From assembly GCF_029892965.1 (NCBI RefSeq), contig NZ_JARXWN010000013.1:1-64000 (forward strand): 64,000 nucleotides of DNA. Direction: 5' to 3'. The notes below the pieces were generated by a model. The model saw nothing but the letters and a program-made list of their open reading frames with translations, had not been told where the DNA came from and did not search any database. Source of the DNA: Dysgonomonas sp. PF1-14 (GTDB taxonomy: Bacteria > Bacteroidota > Bacteroidia > Bacteroidales > Dysgonomonadaceae). Below are positions 8,348 through 17,708 of the stretch, piece after piece; position 1 is the stretch's first letter; every line of letters begins with the position of its first letter. The position numbers were made by a program, and so were the translations under genes.

Positions 8348-9298
8348 TTATTTAAGCAGGTTATACTTAATCAGGTCTTTGGACAGCTCTTTGGTAAATA
8401 CTTCACTCCCTTCGTAATTCATGTGCATCGTATTGTAGAAATATTTTTTCTGATAGCAAATAGAATCGTTAGAATAATCAAGGAATGGTACACTATATTT
8501 CTCGGACATTTTGTTGTACATATCCATTATATCGCTCCTGTTCGTTACAAAGTCTTTTCCTTCGATATATTCGGGTGTATATACAAAGATCACATTTATA
8601 TTTGACTTTTTACAATCCTGAATAAAATCTGTAAATAAGCGAATCGACATTGTATCTAATGATATGGTATAAGAGTCCATTTGCTTTTTCGCATTATCCA
8701 AGTCTTCTGTCCATACTCTGGTCGATCCATGATAGCCTTTTGTCCGGAAACGGGTGTCCGGTTCTATATAATATTTTACTCCCGACTTGATGGCTGCAAA
8801 ATCGCCCACATATCTCAGCAGAGGAACTATATAGTCTGGCTCATTGAAGCCTTCGTATGTAGAAATTGCATCTATCATCGGCTTATTCCATAGCATAAAT
8901 GGCAGGAACTGTGTCTTGTTGTACAGATCATATCTCTTACCAAGTGTACTCATATCCAGTCCGCAAATAATCGTTTTTGGCTTTGGGTTATGCTTCAACA
9001 GTTCCTTATGTCTGAGTAGTTGCAGATAAAAGTTGTGTGCATCCATCCCCAGATTATAGGTAGATACGCCTGTTTCCTTTTCTATAATGATAGGGTCGAT
9101 ATGTACCCATGCGCGGGATGATCCGTATATAAGGCATTCCGAATTAAGATCACCATTGTATATATCGTTCCATACTTCGAGTTCCCCGTCACTCAGCGTA
9201 GAATGTTTCAGTCCGTAAGAAATGAACATATCTATCGGGTATGCCAGTAAGATGACAGGAATAAGGAATATAAGGGTGCGGATCAGAAACTTCTTCAT
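8348..9298 (-). CDS. SGNH-hydrolase-like protein paired with MBOAT
   Basis: 316 residues. There is an N-terminal membrane anchor (~4-28), then a soluble domain starting with YGSSRAWVHIDP, where the Ser of GSSR (~60) fits the nucleophile block of the SGNH fold. A C-terminal HMNYEGSEVF segment supplies a possible catalytic His. Proteins of this kind accompany MBOAT acyltransferases (as AlgX/AlgJ with AlgI) and pass acetyl groups to polysaccharide in the periplasm. The ATG at 9298 is chosen over an upstream non-ATG start because it directly precedes a signal-anchor and lies 4 nt after the MBOAT stop. Confidence 0.65.
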   Translation of the reverse strand: MKKFLIRTLIFLIPVILLAYPIDMFISYGLKHSTLSDGELEVWNDIYNGDLNSECLIYGSSRAWVHIDPIIIEKETGVSTYNLGMDAHNFYLQLLRHKELLKHNPKPKTIICGLDMSTLGKRYDLYNKTQFLPFMLWNKPMIDAISTYEGFNEPDYIVPLLRYVGDFAAIKSGVKYYIEPDTRFRTKGYHGSTRVWTEDLDNAKKQMDSYTISLDTMSIRLFTDFIQDCKKSNINVIFVYTPEYIEGKDFVTNRSDIMDMYNKMSEKYSVPFLDYSNDSICYQKKYFYNTMHMNYEGSEVFTKELSKDLIKYNLLK

Positions 9299-9302
9299 GG
9301 CA

Positions 9303-10742
9303 TCAGAATTGGAAATAAATAAATACCTGCTCACCTCCCATAAACAGGAAGATAAGCACAAGGATCAGATAGTAGAACAGCCATTTGAAGACACTGCTTT
9401 TCATTGTCTCGAAGCGCTCCAGAGCATATTTCCCTTCACGCCCAAACCATTCGACAGTCAGCATAAACAGAGCGATTACCAGATATATAAGCGTTTTCGG
9501 ACTTAGAGATGGCATTGAAAACAGATTGTCGGGAATATGAGCTATGTACGAAAAAGCGTGCTGGATACTGTCGGCACGAAAAAATATCCATGCAAATACA
9601 ACCAGTATAAACGTTACGCCAATGTGGAATATATCCGCTGGCGATGGCAATGTTTTACCTTGTGCCACAATTTCGAGATTGCGCCTGTTCCTTTTCATTA
9701 TGATGGATGGCACTATATATAGTGCATGCAATCCACCCCATGCGACAAAAGTCCAGTTAGCTCCATGCCAGAATCCGCTGACAAGGAATATAATAAATGT
9801 ATTCCTTATTGTTTTCAGCATGCCGTTTCTACTTCCACCTAGCGGTATATACAGATAGTCTCTGAACCACGATGAAAGAGAAATATGCCATCTGCGCCAG
9901 AATTCGGCAATATCTCTTGAGAAATACGGGAATTTGAAATTCTGCAATAGCTCTATCCCCAACAAGCGTGCTGTTCCCAGTGCGATATCCGAATATCCGG
10001 AGAAGTCTCCGTATATCTGGAATGTAAAGAATACGGCTCCCAGTACCAATGCACTGCCTGACTGTTCGCCACTATTGTTGAATATATAGTTGGCATATTC
10101 GGCGCATCCGTCAGCTACTACAACTTTCTTGAACACTCCCCACAATATTTGCCTGAGTCCATCTGCAGCTTTCTTATAACTGAATGTGCGCGGTGCTTCC
10201 AGTTGAGGCAACAGGTGCGTGGCACGTTCGATAGGGCCGGCAACAAGTAAGGGGAAGAAACTGACAAAAAGAGAATAGTCTACCCAGTTGCGTGTAGGTT
10301 GTATCTTCTTGTTGTAAATATCAAGTACATACGAAAGCCCATGGAATGTATAAAAAGATATACCCACAGGCAGTATAATGCGCAATGTATGCAGGTGTGC
10401 CTCTACTCCGAACAAATGGAGCAGGTCTTGGAAAGATTCGATGAAGAAATTGAAGTACTTGAATATCCCGAGAAAAGCCAGATTGACTACAACAGATGTC
10501 GTAACCCAAAACTTACGTTTAGCCTGAGTAGATGCTTCCTGTATCATCATCCCGCCATAGTAGCACAGGATGGTGGATATGGCGAGCAGAAACAAAAAAC
10601 GCCAATCCCAGCAGCCATAAAAGAAATAACTGGCTACCAGCAGGAATATATTTTGTTTTTTTACATTGCCTTTCAGCAGGAACCAATAGATAAAAAATAC
10701 TATCGGGAAGAAAATGGCAAAGCTAACGGAGTTAAAAAGCAT
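9303..10742 (-). CDS. MBOAT family O-acyltransferase (AlgI/DltB-like)
   Basis: 479 residues with ~11 predicted membrane helices, the usual AlgI length. The conserved block FWRRWHISLSSWFRDYLYIP (~281-300) and the catalytic-His motif SGFWHGANW (His326) are both present. MBOAT proteins move acyl, usually acetyl, groups across the inner membrane for polysaccharide O-acetylation. It heads a four-gene minus-strand unit with its SGNH partner immediately downstream. The polysaccharide acceptor is unknown. Confidence 0.88.
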   Translation of the reverse strand: MLFNSVSFAIFFPIVFFIYWFLLKGNVKKQNIFLLVASYFFYGCWDWRFLFLLAISTILCYYGGMMIQEASTQAKRKFWVTTSVVVNLAFLGIFKYFNFFIESFQDLLHLFGVEAHLHTLRIILPVGISFYTFHGLSYVLDIYNKKIQPTRNWVDYSLFVSFFPLLVAGPIERATHLLPQLEAPRTFSYKKAADGLRQILWGVFKKVVVADGCAEYANYIFNNSGEQSGSALVLGAVFFTFQIYGDFSGYSDIALGTARLLGIELLQNFKFPYFSRDIAEFWRRWHISLSSWFRDYLYIPLGGSRNGMLKTIRNTFIIFLVSGFWHGANWTFVAWGGLHALYIVPSIIMKRNRRNLEIVAQGKTLPSPADIFHIGVTFILVVFAWIFFRADSIQHAFSYIAHIPDNLFSMPSLSPKTLIYLVIALFMLTVEWFGREGKYALERFETMKSSVFKWLFYYLILVLIFLFMGGEQVFIYFQF

Positions 10743-10838
10743 CTATGGTCTTTTCTTTATTTAAGTAGTAGAAAGTATTTAGTAATATGCTTTTGATCAT
10801 AACTACCTTTAATTGTTATGCTTGCAAAAGTAATATAA

Positions 10839-10853
10839 AGGTCTGTGACCTTA
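10839..10853 (-). repeat. Short palindrome at the leuS stop codon
   Basis: On the minus strand the leuS stop TAA begins AAGGTC-ACA-GACCTT, a 6-bp hairpin followed by TTATATT. The 15-nt sequence differs from the one at the ruvB stop (1545-1559) by one base. Confidence 0.45.
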
Positions 10854-13800
10854 GAGTACGATGTTTACTATCTTTTTGGGAACGATAATCACTTTCTTCG
10901 GTGTTTTGCCTTCCATCCATTTTATAGAATTCTGATGTGCCAACACTGTTTTCTCTATTTCTTCATTTGATGCGTCGGCGGCAAATTCTATATTAAAACG
11001 GGCTTTTCCGTTGAAAGAGATTGTATAATTAATCACATCTTCTACCAGATATTCTTCATTGAATGCAGGCCATTCTGCATAGCATACCGATGTCGTATTA
11101 CCCAATGCAGACCAAAGCTGTTCGCTGATGAACGGTGCAAATGGCGCCAATACAACGATCAATTCCTGTAAGATGGCTTTCTTGCTGCATTTCAGTGATG
11201 TCAATTCATTCACACAAATCATGAAGGCAGATACCGATGTGTTGAAAGAGAATGACTCGATGTCACTCGATACCTTCTTTATCAGTTTATGCAATGTTTT
11301 CAGTTCATCCTTTGTAGGGGCTTCATCTGTTACAATGAAATCCTCGCCTTTATAGAATAATCCCCATGTCTTGCGTAGAAAGCGGTTCACACCGTCCACT
11401 CCGTTTGTATCCCAAGGTTTGGATTGCTCCAACGGTCCTAAGAACATTTCGTACATACGTAATGTATCTGCACCGTACTTATCTACCATATCGTCAGGAT
11501 TGACAACATTGTGGTACGATTTCGACATTTTTTCTATTGCCCAGCCGCAAATATATTTTCCATCTTCAAGGATAAACTCGGCTGATGCAAATTCGGGTCT
11601 CCAAGCTTTGAAAGCATCCAAGTCAAGGATGTCATTATGAACAATATTTACGTCTACGTGCAACTCCTGTACCTCGTATTGGTCTTTCAAATTGTGAGAA
11701 ACGAACTTATTCGTTCCGTTGATGCGGTACACAAAATTACTCCGCCCCTGAATCATTCCCTGATTGATCAGCTTTTTGAACGGCTCTTCTTCACACGAAA
11801 CATTTATGTCATACAAGAATTTATTCCAGAAACGACTGTATATCAAGTGCCCTGTAGCATGTTCGGTACCACCGATATACAGATCTACATTGCGCCAGTA
11901 TTCATCCTTGTCTTTTGCTACCAACTCATTCGGATTGTACGGATCCATGTATTGCAAGTAGTATGCAGACGATCCGGCAAATCCCGGCATGGTATTCAGT
12001 TCCAGTGGGAAGATGGTTTTGTGGTCAATCAGTGACTTATCCACTACCTTTTCGTTCGCAGTATCCCATGCCCATTTAGTAGCGCGCCCCAATGGCGGCT
12101 CACCTGTCTCTGTAGGCAGGTATTTATCTACCTCCGGCAATTCTAAAGGAAGCTTGTCGATAGGCAGCATATAAGGTATATCGCCTTTATAGTAAACAGG
12201 GAAAGGCTCACCCCAATAGCGTTGACGCGAGAAGATTGCATCGCGCAAGCGGTAATTTACCTTTATGCGTCCCAAATCGTTTTCTTTTATGTATTGCCTT
12301 GCTTTCTCGATAGCATCTTTTACTTGCAATCCGTTAAGGAATCCTGAATTCATCATAACGCCCTCTTTTGCATCGAAACTTTCTTCCGACACATCAGCAC
12401 CTTCGATCAGAGGAATGATAGGCAAATTGAAATGTTTGGCAAAAGCATGGTCGCGACTATCGTGTCCGGGTACAGCCATAATAGCCCCTGTGCCATATCC
12501 TGCCAATACATAGTCGGCTACCCAGATCGGAATTTCTTTTCCGTTCAGTGGGTTTATGGCATAAGAACCGGTAAATACACCGGAAACTTTTTTATCCATC
12601 TGGCGGTCACGCTCGGTACGGCGTTTTGTAGCTTTCTGATATTCCTCCACTTCTGCTTTTTGTGCAGGAGTTGTTACCAACGGCACATACTCACTTTCGG
12701 GCGCAAGCACCATAAAGGTTACACCGAAGATAGTATCGGCGCGGGTAGTGAATACAACCACCTCCCCTAAATCCCCTCCAAAAGAGGGGACTTGGGCTTC
12801 GCAAAATGATTTTATTTTTGTTAGGACTTCATCAATGTTTCCTATTACTTCTTCATTTGAAAAACGTAATATCTGATAGCCTAAATCTGTTAGTATGGCA
12901 GAACGTTGTTCATCATATTCTTTTTGTTCAGGAGTATTATGATAACCTCCGTCAACTTCGATGATTATACCTTTTTCGAAGCACACGAAATCAACAATGA
13001 ATCTATCTATCAAATGTTGTCTTCTGAATTTATAGCCAAGAGCTTTTCCTCTCAACATCTGCCAGAGTATATTCTCTGCTTCTGTCGGGTTTTTCCGGTT
13101 TTCTCTTGCATTATCTATATTAGTGTTCCAATCTGACTTATTAGTCGTATGGTTAGGAGGTAATTTATTCCCCCCTCTTTTGGAGGGGGCTAGGGGGAGG
13201 TGTATTTCCGCACCTTCACTACGTCCGATCCAGTTCCGTTGCGTTTCTTTGATAGATTCGCTCCAGTCTATCGTGTCCAGTCCGTCCAGCAGGCGTTGAG
13301 CATAAGCCGATACACGCAAACTCCATTGGCGCATCAGGCGTTGTTCTACAGGGTAGCCGCCACGTTCCGACAAGCCGTTAATAACTTCGTCGTTTGCCAG
13401 TACCGTACCTAGTGCGCTACACCAGTTTACGGTAGTATCGCTCAGGTAGGCTATACGGTAGTTGAGCAACACTTCTTGCTTTTTTTCTTCCGGATAGGCA
13501 TTCCATTCCGCAGCAGTGAAGTTCAACTCTTCGCTGCAAGCTATATTCATACCTTCGGTTCCTACATTGCCGAATGCTTCTATCAGTTCTTCTATAGGTC
13601 GTGCCTGTTGCTCATCGTTACAATAGTAGCTGTTGAACATCTTAATAAATGCCCATTGCGTCCACTTATAATAACGAGGATCGCAAGTTTGCACCTCTCT
13701 GCTCCAATCGAAAGAGAATCCGATTTTATCCAGTTGCTCGCGATAACGCTTGATATTTTGTTCGGTTGTTATTGCCGGATGTTGTCCTGTTTGTATTGCA

Positions 13801-14063
13801 TACTGTTCGGCAGGAAGCCCGTAGGCATCATACCCCATCGGATGCAATACATTGAATCCTTTCAGGCGTTTGTAGCGCGAAAATATATCGGATGCAATAT
13901 ATCCGAGTGGGTGACCCACATGTAACCCTGCACCTGACGGGTACGGGAACATGTCGAGTACATAATATTTAGGTTTATTTGTGTCTTCTGTAACTTTATA
14001 AATTTTGTTGTCAATCCAGTATTGCTGCCAACGTTTTTCAATTTCTTTAAAGTTGTATTCCAT
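10851..14063 (-). CDS. leuS: Leucyl-tRNA synthetase with inserted DUF559 nuclease domain
   Basis: 1070 residues; without a 148-residue insert it would be 922, the normal bacterial size. LeuRS charges tRNA-Leu with leucine. It has the HIGH-type motif HVGH (48-51), KMSKS (845-849) and the CP1 editing domain with the T-rich TTRADTIFG and [21 protein letters not shown] segments. Residues 288-435, encoded by 12759-13202, are foreign. They separate the first CP1 strand (SEGAEI) from its partner strand (VVFTTRAD), which are joined by only ~15 residues in other LeuRS proteins. The insert is in frame with no stops. All catalytic and editing motifs outside it remain, so the protein is probably functional. 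Confidence 0.96.
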   Translation of the reverse strand: MEYNFKEIEKRWQQYWIDNKIYKVTEDTNKPKYYVLDMFPYPSGAGLHVGHPLGYIASDIFSRYKRLKGFNVLHPMGYDAYGLPAEQYAIQTGQHPAITTEQNIKRYREQLDKIGFSFDWSREVQTCDPRYYKWTQWAFIKMFNSYYCNDEQQARPIEELIEAFGNVGTEGMNIACSEELNFTAAEWNAYPEEKKQEVLLNYRIAYLSDTTVNWCSALGTVLANDEVINGLSERGGYPVEQRLMRQWSLRVSAYAQRLLDGLDTIDWSESIKETQRNWIGRSEGAEIHLPLAPSKRGGNKLPPNHTTNKSDWNTNIDNARENRKNPTEAENILWQMLRGKALGYKFRRQHLIDRFIVDFVCFEKGIIIEVDGGYHNTPEQKEYDEQRSAILTDLGYQILRFSNEEVIGNIDEVLTKIKSFCEAQVPSFGGDLGEVVVFTTRADTIFGVTFMVLAPESEYVPLVTTPAQKAEVEEYQKATKRRTERDRQMDKKVSGVFTGSYAINPLNGKEIPIWVADYVLAGYGTGAIMAVPGHDSRDHAFAKHFNLPIIPLIEGADVSEESFDAKEGVMMNSGFLNGLQVKDAIEKARQYIKENDLGRIKVNYRLRDAIFSRQRYWGEPFPVYYKGDIPYMLPIDKLPLELPEVDKYLPTETGEPPLGRATKWAWDTANEKVVDKSLIDHKTIFPLELNTMPGFAGSSAYYLQYMDPYNPNELVAKDKDEYWRNVDLYIGGTEHATGHLIYSRFWNKFLYDINVSCEEEPFKKLINQGMIQGRSNFVYRINGTNKFVSHNLKDQYEVQELHVDVNIVHNDILDLDAFKAWRPEFASAEFILEDGKYICGWAIEKMSKSYHNVVNPDDMVDKYGADTLRMYEMFLGPLEQSKPWDTNGVDGVNRFLRKTWGLFYKGEDFIVTDEAPTKDELKTLHKLIKKVSSDIESFSFNTSVSAFMICVNELTSLKCSKKAILQELIVVLAPFAPFISEQLWSALGNTTSVCYAEWPAFNEEYLVEDVINYTISFNGKARFNIEFAADASNEEIEKTVLAHQNSIKWMEGKTPKKVIIVPKKIVNIVL
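12759..13202 (-). mobile_element. In-frame IR-flanked element encoding DUF559 nuclease domain
   Basis: 444 bp (148 codons) inside leuS. The ends are 31-bp imperfect inverted repeats (12759-12789 and 13172-13202) of the form CACCTCCCC-N5-CCCCTCCAAAAGAGGGG; only the five central positions vary (4 mismatches). Each end also contains an internal hairpin CCCCTC-caaaa-GAGGGG. The core encodes a DUF559/Vsr-like PD-(D/E)XK domain: Glu328, LWQMLRG, YKFRRQ, Asp358 of IVDF, Glu369 and Asp371 of IIIEVDGG, and a C-terminal ILRFSNEEV (LeuRS numbering). No intein splicing residues and no target duplication were seen. Confidence 0.85.
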
Positions 14064-14092
14064 AACTAAAGTCTGCTACATTTTTATTGGCG

Positions 14093-14100
14093 CAAAGATA
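14093..14100 (-). promoter_or_regulatory. -7 box (TAnnTTTG) of leuS
   Basis: Minus-strand TATCTTTG fits the Bacteroidota -7 consensus, 29 nt upstream of the leuS ATG. No convincing -33 box was seen. Confidence 0.55.
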
Positions 14101-14311
14101 GTTATTTTTATTCAGACTGAAACGTATTGACAGGTCTGCATTCATATAAAACTCACCTTGCCTTGATTCTTGAAAATTTGTCAAACTATTTGCAGTGTGG
14201 TTAAATTATGTAAAAAGTTGAATTGCAAAGTCAAATAGTTGGCTTTCTGAAAAATCGCTCATGAAATAGTTGATAAATTTATCTTGTTGTAAATTTTTCA
14301 GTGATTGCGAA

Positions 14312-15235
14312 ATGGAAAACAGAACTATCACAAATAAACGGAATAGCAAATACTTCTTCATTTTACTATTATTTGCATGCGCTCTCAGTAGCAGTGCCCG
14401 GAATGAACAAAATGAGTTTGAAGAATCCTGCGAGTTGGGCAGGAAAATGACAGAACCGGATACTTTACAGGCTGCCCCTGCCTTATCAGTTGAGTCTTTT
14501 CAGATGAATACGGTACTTGCCGATAGTCTGTACAAGATGAATTTTAAGCTAAATCCATCCAAAGTGAATATTTATGATATGCCATATTCTATGACGGCCA
14601 ATTATCCGAACTACAAAAGGCTGGCATTAAATACCGGTGTGCTCTATGGCGCTGGGTTTCTCACTCTGGGGGTGTTGTATCTATTGCCCGAAGACGCTAC
14701 GGCATGGAACAAAAAAGAAATGCAGAATACTCCTCCTTTCAAAAGGTGGTGGCGGAATGTGAAGAAAGGGCCGGTCGTAGATAAAGATAATTTTATATTC
14801 AACTATGTACTTCATCCTTACGGAGGTGCAGCTTATTATATGGGTGCACGCAGTCAGGGCTTCAATCTGTTTTATTCTTTCCTCTACGGGGCAGGTATCT
14901 CTACACTTTTCTGGGAATACGGCATCGAGGCTTTTATGGAAATTCCTTCTATTCAGGATCTTATACTGACACCTTTCGCCGGAGCCCTTATCGGGGAGGG
15001 ATTCTATATCCTCAAACGGCATATTGTGGCTAACAATTACAAGCTGTTCGGTTCCCCTGTTTTAGGAAATATAGTTGCTTTTCTGATCGATCCTGTGAAT
15101 GAAGTGATCGGCTTGTTTGCCGGTAATCCATGTCGGAATAATATTAAAACAAAGAAAGCGACACTCGCGGGCACTCCTTGGTTTGATGTACATAACGGTT
15201 CTACATTCGGACTTACGTTAAGCCTTACTTTTTAA
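14312..15235 (+). CDS. DUF3943-like membrane/periplasmic protein
   Basis: 307 residues. An N-terminal basic segment and hydrophobic stretch (~14-32) look like a signal sequence. Two or more further hydrophobic helices surround ~110-130 and ~205-240, with the segment LNTGVLYGAGFLTLGVLYLL. The HPYGGAAYYMGARSQGF stretch and overall layout match the Bacteroidota DUF3943 family of unknown function. The ATG at 14312 is preferred over an upstream in-frame TTG at 14270 because the signal sequence then sits near the N-terminus. It stands alone, divergent from leuS. Confidence 0.6.
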   Translation: MENRTITNKRNSKYFFILLLFACALSSSARNEQNEFEESCELGRKMTEPDTLQAAPALSVESFQMNTVLADSLYKMNFKLNPSKVNIYDMPYSMTANYPNYKRLALNTGVLYGAGFLTLGVLYLLPEDATAWNKKEMQNTPPFKRWWRNVKKGPVVDKDNFIFNYVLHPYGGAAYYMGARSQGFNLFYSFLYGAGISTLFWEYGIEAFMEIPSIQDLILTPFAGALIGEGFYILKRHIVANNYKLFGSPVLGNIVAFLIDPVNEVIGLFAGNPCRNNIKTKKATLAGTPWFDVHNGSTFGLTLSLTF

Positions 15236-15364
15236 TTGTTATCTTTTTTCTTATTTGTCCAGAGGCTGTCTGTCCCTTCAGGTTATAATCAAAAGATAGC
15301 CAGTATTTTGTTGTAAAAAAATCTGTCTTCAGTTGAATTTTGTAAAAAAAGCTTGTTTTGTAAT

Positions 15365-15394
15365 GTTGAGATTGCAAAATTATATATACTTTTG
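15365..15394 (+). promoter_or_regulatory. Promoter of the glutamate-synthase-like gene
   Basis: TACTTTTG (15387-15394) matches the TAnnTTTG -7 box. GTTG (15365-15368), 18 nt upstream, is a one-mismatch -33 TTTG box. The gene's ATG is 46 nt downstream. Confidence 0.55.
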
Positions 15395-15440
15395 CAAAGT
15401 GAAGATTGCAAAATGGTCTTATTTAGAAAAAGAAATAATT

Positions 15441-16745
15441 ATGAAAAACGATAAATTCGCCGAAACAAACGTCAGTTATACTACAAAAGAAGCTATTGAA
15501 GAAGCTAAGCGTTGCCTCAATTGTAAGAATCCGCTCTGTATACAGGGATGCCCGATAGAGCATGATATACCGGCATTTGTACACCAGTTGTCGATGGGGA
15601 ACATCGGTGCAGCCATGCAGATAATAAACGAAAAAAGTAATCTGCCTGCCATCTGTGGAAGAGTGTGCCCGCACGAGAAACAATGTGAGGGGCATTGTAT
15701 CCTGAACAAAAAGGATAATCCTGTGAAAGTGGGGAAATTGGAGCGTTTCATCGCCGACTTCGATAGTGATATGGTGCTGATCAAAGAACGTCTGAAGCCT
15801 AAAACACGAGGTAAAGTAGCGGTAATCGGTTCGGGGCCTGCCGGACTAACTGTTGCCGGAGATCTGGCACGCGAAGGATTCAATGTCGTAGTCTTTGAAG
15901 GACAAAAAGAGCCGGGCGGTGTGCTTATGTACGGAATACCTGAGTACCGTTTGCCTAAAGAGATAGTACGTCGCGAAATAAAAAAGATAGAGGCACTGGG
16001 AGTAACTTTTATCAATGATTTCCTTGTCGGCGAAAAAATGACTGTGGATGAAATGCTTGCTCACGAGTTCGATGCTGTTTTTATCGGTTCGGGTACGTCT
16101 GTGCCTAAAACATTGGATATACCGGGTATAAAACTCTATCGTGTGCTTCAGTCTTCGTACTTCCTGCGAATGGTCAACTTGTATAATAGTGGAGATATAA
16201 GCCGCGAGGCTGTGCCGTTGATGGAAGGTGAGCGTGTAGCCATAATAGGAGCGGGGAATGTAGCGATGGATGCTGCCCGTACAGCACTACGAATGGGTGC
16301 GAAATCGGTAAATGTAATATACAGAGGTACAGAAGAAAACCTTCCTGCCCTGAAAACAGAATATAACGAAGCACTAGAGGAGGGCACAAACTTTATGTGG
16401 GAGAGCCGTACAGTAGAGTGTATCGGTGAGAATAATACACTGAACTCCATCAGGGTAGAAACGCCAAACGGGGAAATTATAATGCCGGTAGAGCGTGTGT
16501 TTATTGCAGTGGGATCAAAACCTGCAAATCGTATTGTCTCTACATCATTGGGTATCGAAGTAAACGAAAACGGATATGTGATCACTAAAGAGCATCCGTA
16601 CGGAATGACTACACGAAAAGGTGTATTTGCCGGAGGAGATGTGGTACATACGCCACAGACTGTAGTGCTTGCTATGCGCGAAGCAAAGCAGGTAGCTAAA
16701 GGAATAGCACAGTATGTGGATGCAGTGAAATTACTTAGTGAATAA
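15441..16745 (+). CDS. NADPH-dependent glutamate synthase-like small subunit (GltD family)
   Basis: 434 residues. Two N-terminal cysteine clusters (Cys25, 28, 33, 37 and Cys72, 76, 82, 86) should bind iron-sulfur clusters. An FAD-binding GSGPAG (~126-131), YGIPEYRLPK, and a NAD(P)-binding GAGNVAMDAARTA (~265-277) follow. This is the GltD / SudA / NfnB-type flavoprotein fold that passes electrons from NADPH. With no large glutamate synthase subunit beside it, it may be a homomeric oxidoreductase. The ATG at 15441 is chosen because the product starts with the family's usual residues and lies downstream of the promoter. Confidence 0.85.
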   Translation: MKNDKFAETNVSYTTKEAIEEAKRCLNCKNPLCIQGCPIEHDIPAFVHQLSMGNIGAAMQIINEKSNLPAICGRVCPHEKQCEGHCILNKKDNPVKVGKLERFIADFDSDMVLIKERLKPKTRGKVAVIGSGPAGLTVAGDLAREGFNVVVFEGQKEPGGVLMYGIPEYRLPKEIVRREIKKIEALGVTFINDFLVGEKMTVDEMLAHEFDAVFIGSGTSVPKTLDIPGIKLYRVLQSSYFLRMVNLYNSGDISREAVPLMEGERVAIIGAGNVAMDAARTALRMGAKSVNVIYRGTEENLPALKTEYNEALEEGTNFMWESRTVECIGENNTLNSIRVETPNGEIIMPVERVFIAVGSKPANRIVSTSLGIEVNENGYVITKEHPYGMTTRKGVFAGGDVVHTPQTVVLAMREAKQVAKGIAQYVDAVKLLSE

Positions 16746-16757
16746 CAAGACTATGGC

Positions 16758-17603
16758 TTAGTAATCGAAATTAAAATCAAGATCATAATTGTCTGAATAG
16801 ACGTTTTCATCACCATATAATATGCCGATCACAAGCAGGCCTCCCAGAGCGGCAATGCCTAGTGTTGTATAGAGTGCATTATTATTGGCCGGTTGTTCAG
16901 TATAGAAAAAATCCCCTCTGTCGATCATATTACCTGCCAGCCGGTTGGGTTTTAATCCTGTTTTGATGAGGCTGGATAAATAGAAGTCCTGTGAGAATAC
17001 CATTGGTTTCTCAGGCTTCGAATACAGAGTCAAATAACTGGTAAAACGCAACGGGCTGTTTTCTTCATCGAAGTCGGCTCTTTTCGCTGAAGATACCTGA
17101 TTATCTTTATCTCCTATATTAGAACTTCGGTATATATTTTTATCCAGTTGTTTGAAATTAGGGTCAAGATGTAACGGGATCTCACTAATCATCGTTTGTG
17201 GCGGAATAAATGACGTATGGGCAGGTATCTTCACCTCTCCATCGAAATTACCGAATGAATATGAGTACGAGCCATCGTTAGGATTGTAGCTGTCGCTACT
17301 GCTTCTTCCCTGAAAAGTAACAGAGTTTCCTGCATAAGAATAAGCTGAACCCTCGATAATGAGAGCTGATTGCTGCCAGTCTACATATAGCGGCTCGTTC
17401 AGTTTATTAAATATAGTGATTTGTACCGGTGCATTTGCTCCTTTGAAGCAATGTGCTATCCATAAACTATCTGTTTCGATCAGGAAATCTCCATTCTCTA
17501 CTTTCTCAACATATTCATTCTTAGTGTTTAGGGTAGAATAATAAAATGTTGAGCTGCATGATGTCAGTAATAGTGTAACCAGTACCAGTATAATCTGTTT
17601 CAT
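16758..17603 (-). CDS. Putative lipoprotein of unknown function
   Basis: 281 residues. It starts with a lipoprotein signal, MKQIILVLVTLLLTSC, with lipidation at Cys16. Most of the rest is predicted beta-rich and soluble (FNKLNEPLYVDWQQSALIIEG, and a FIPPQTMISEIPLHL segment). A single hydrophobic helix near the C-terminus (~245-262) precedes a short acidic tail. I do not recognise the family. It converges on the GltD-like gene with a 12-nt gap. Confidence 0.7.
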   Translation of the reverse strand: MKQIILVLVTLLLTSCSSTFYYSTLNTKNEYVEKVENGDFLIETDSLWIAHCFKGANAPVQITIFNKLNEPLYVDWQQSALIIEGSAYSYAGNSVTFQGRSSSDSYNPNDGSYSYSFGNFDGEVKIPAHTSFIPPQTMISEIPLHLDPNFKQLDKNIYRSSNIGDKDNQVSSAKRADFDEENSPLRFTSYLTLYSKPEKPMVFSQDFYLSSLIKTGLKPNRLAGNMIDRGDFFYTEQPANNNALYTTLGIAALGGLLVIGILYGDENVYSDNYDLDFNFDY

Positions 17604-17708
17604 AATGTCAGAAAGTAATTATTTAAGTACAAGTATATCACAAAATGCCGATATATACAAGCATATATACTGAATTAATTTATCTCCGACAGAATTATGC
17701 TCAATGGA

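Noticed and set aside
12759-13202. Intein or intron inside leuS
   Set aside because: The insert lacks the N-terminal Cys/Ser and C-terminal His-Asn residues of inteins, and the reading frame is continuous, so no intron needs to be removed. It is treated as a coding insert.
12759-13202. Assembly error or contamination in leuS
   Set aside because: Matching inverted ends, preserved frame and a size that is a multiple of three make a chimeric join unlikely.
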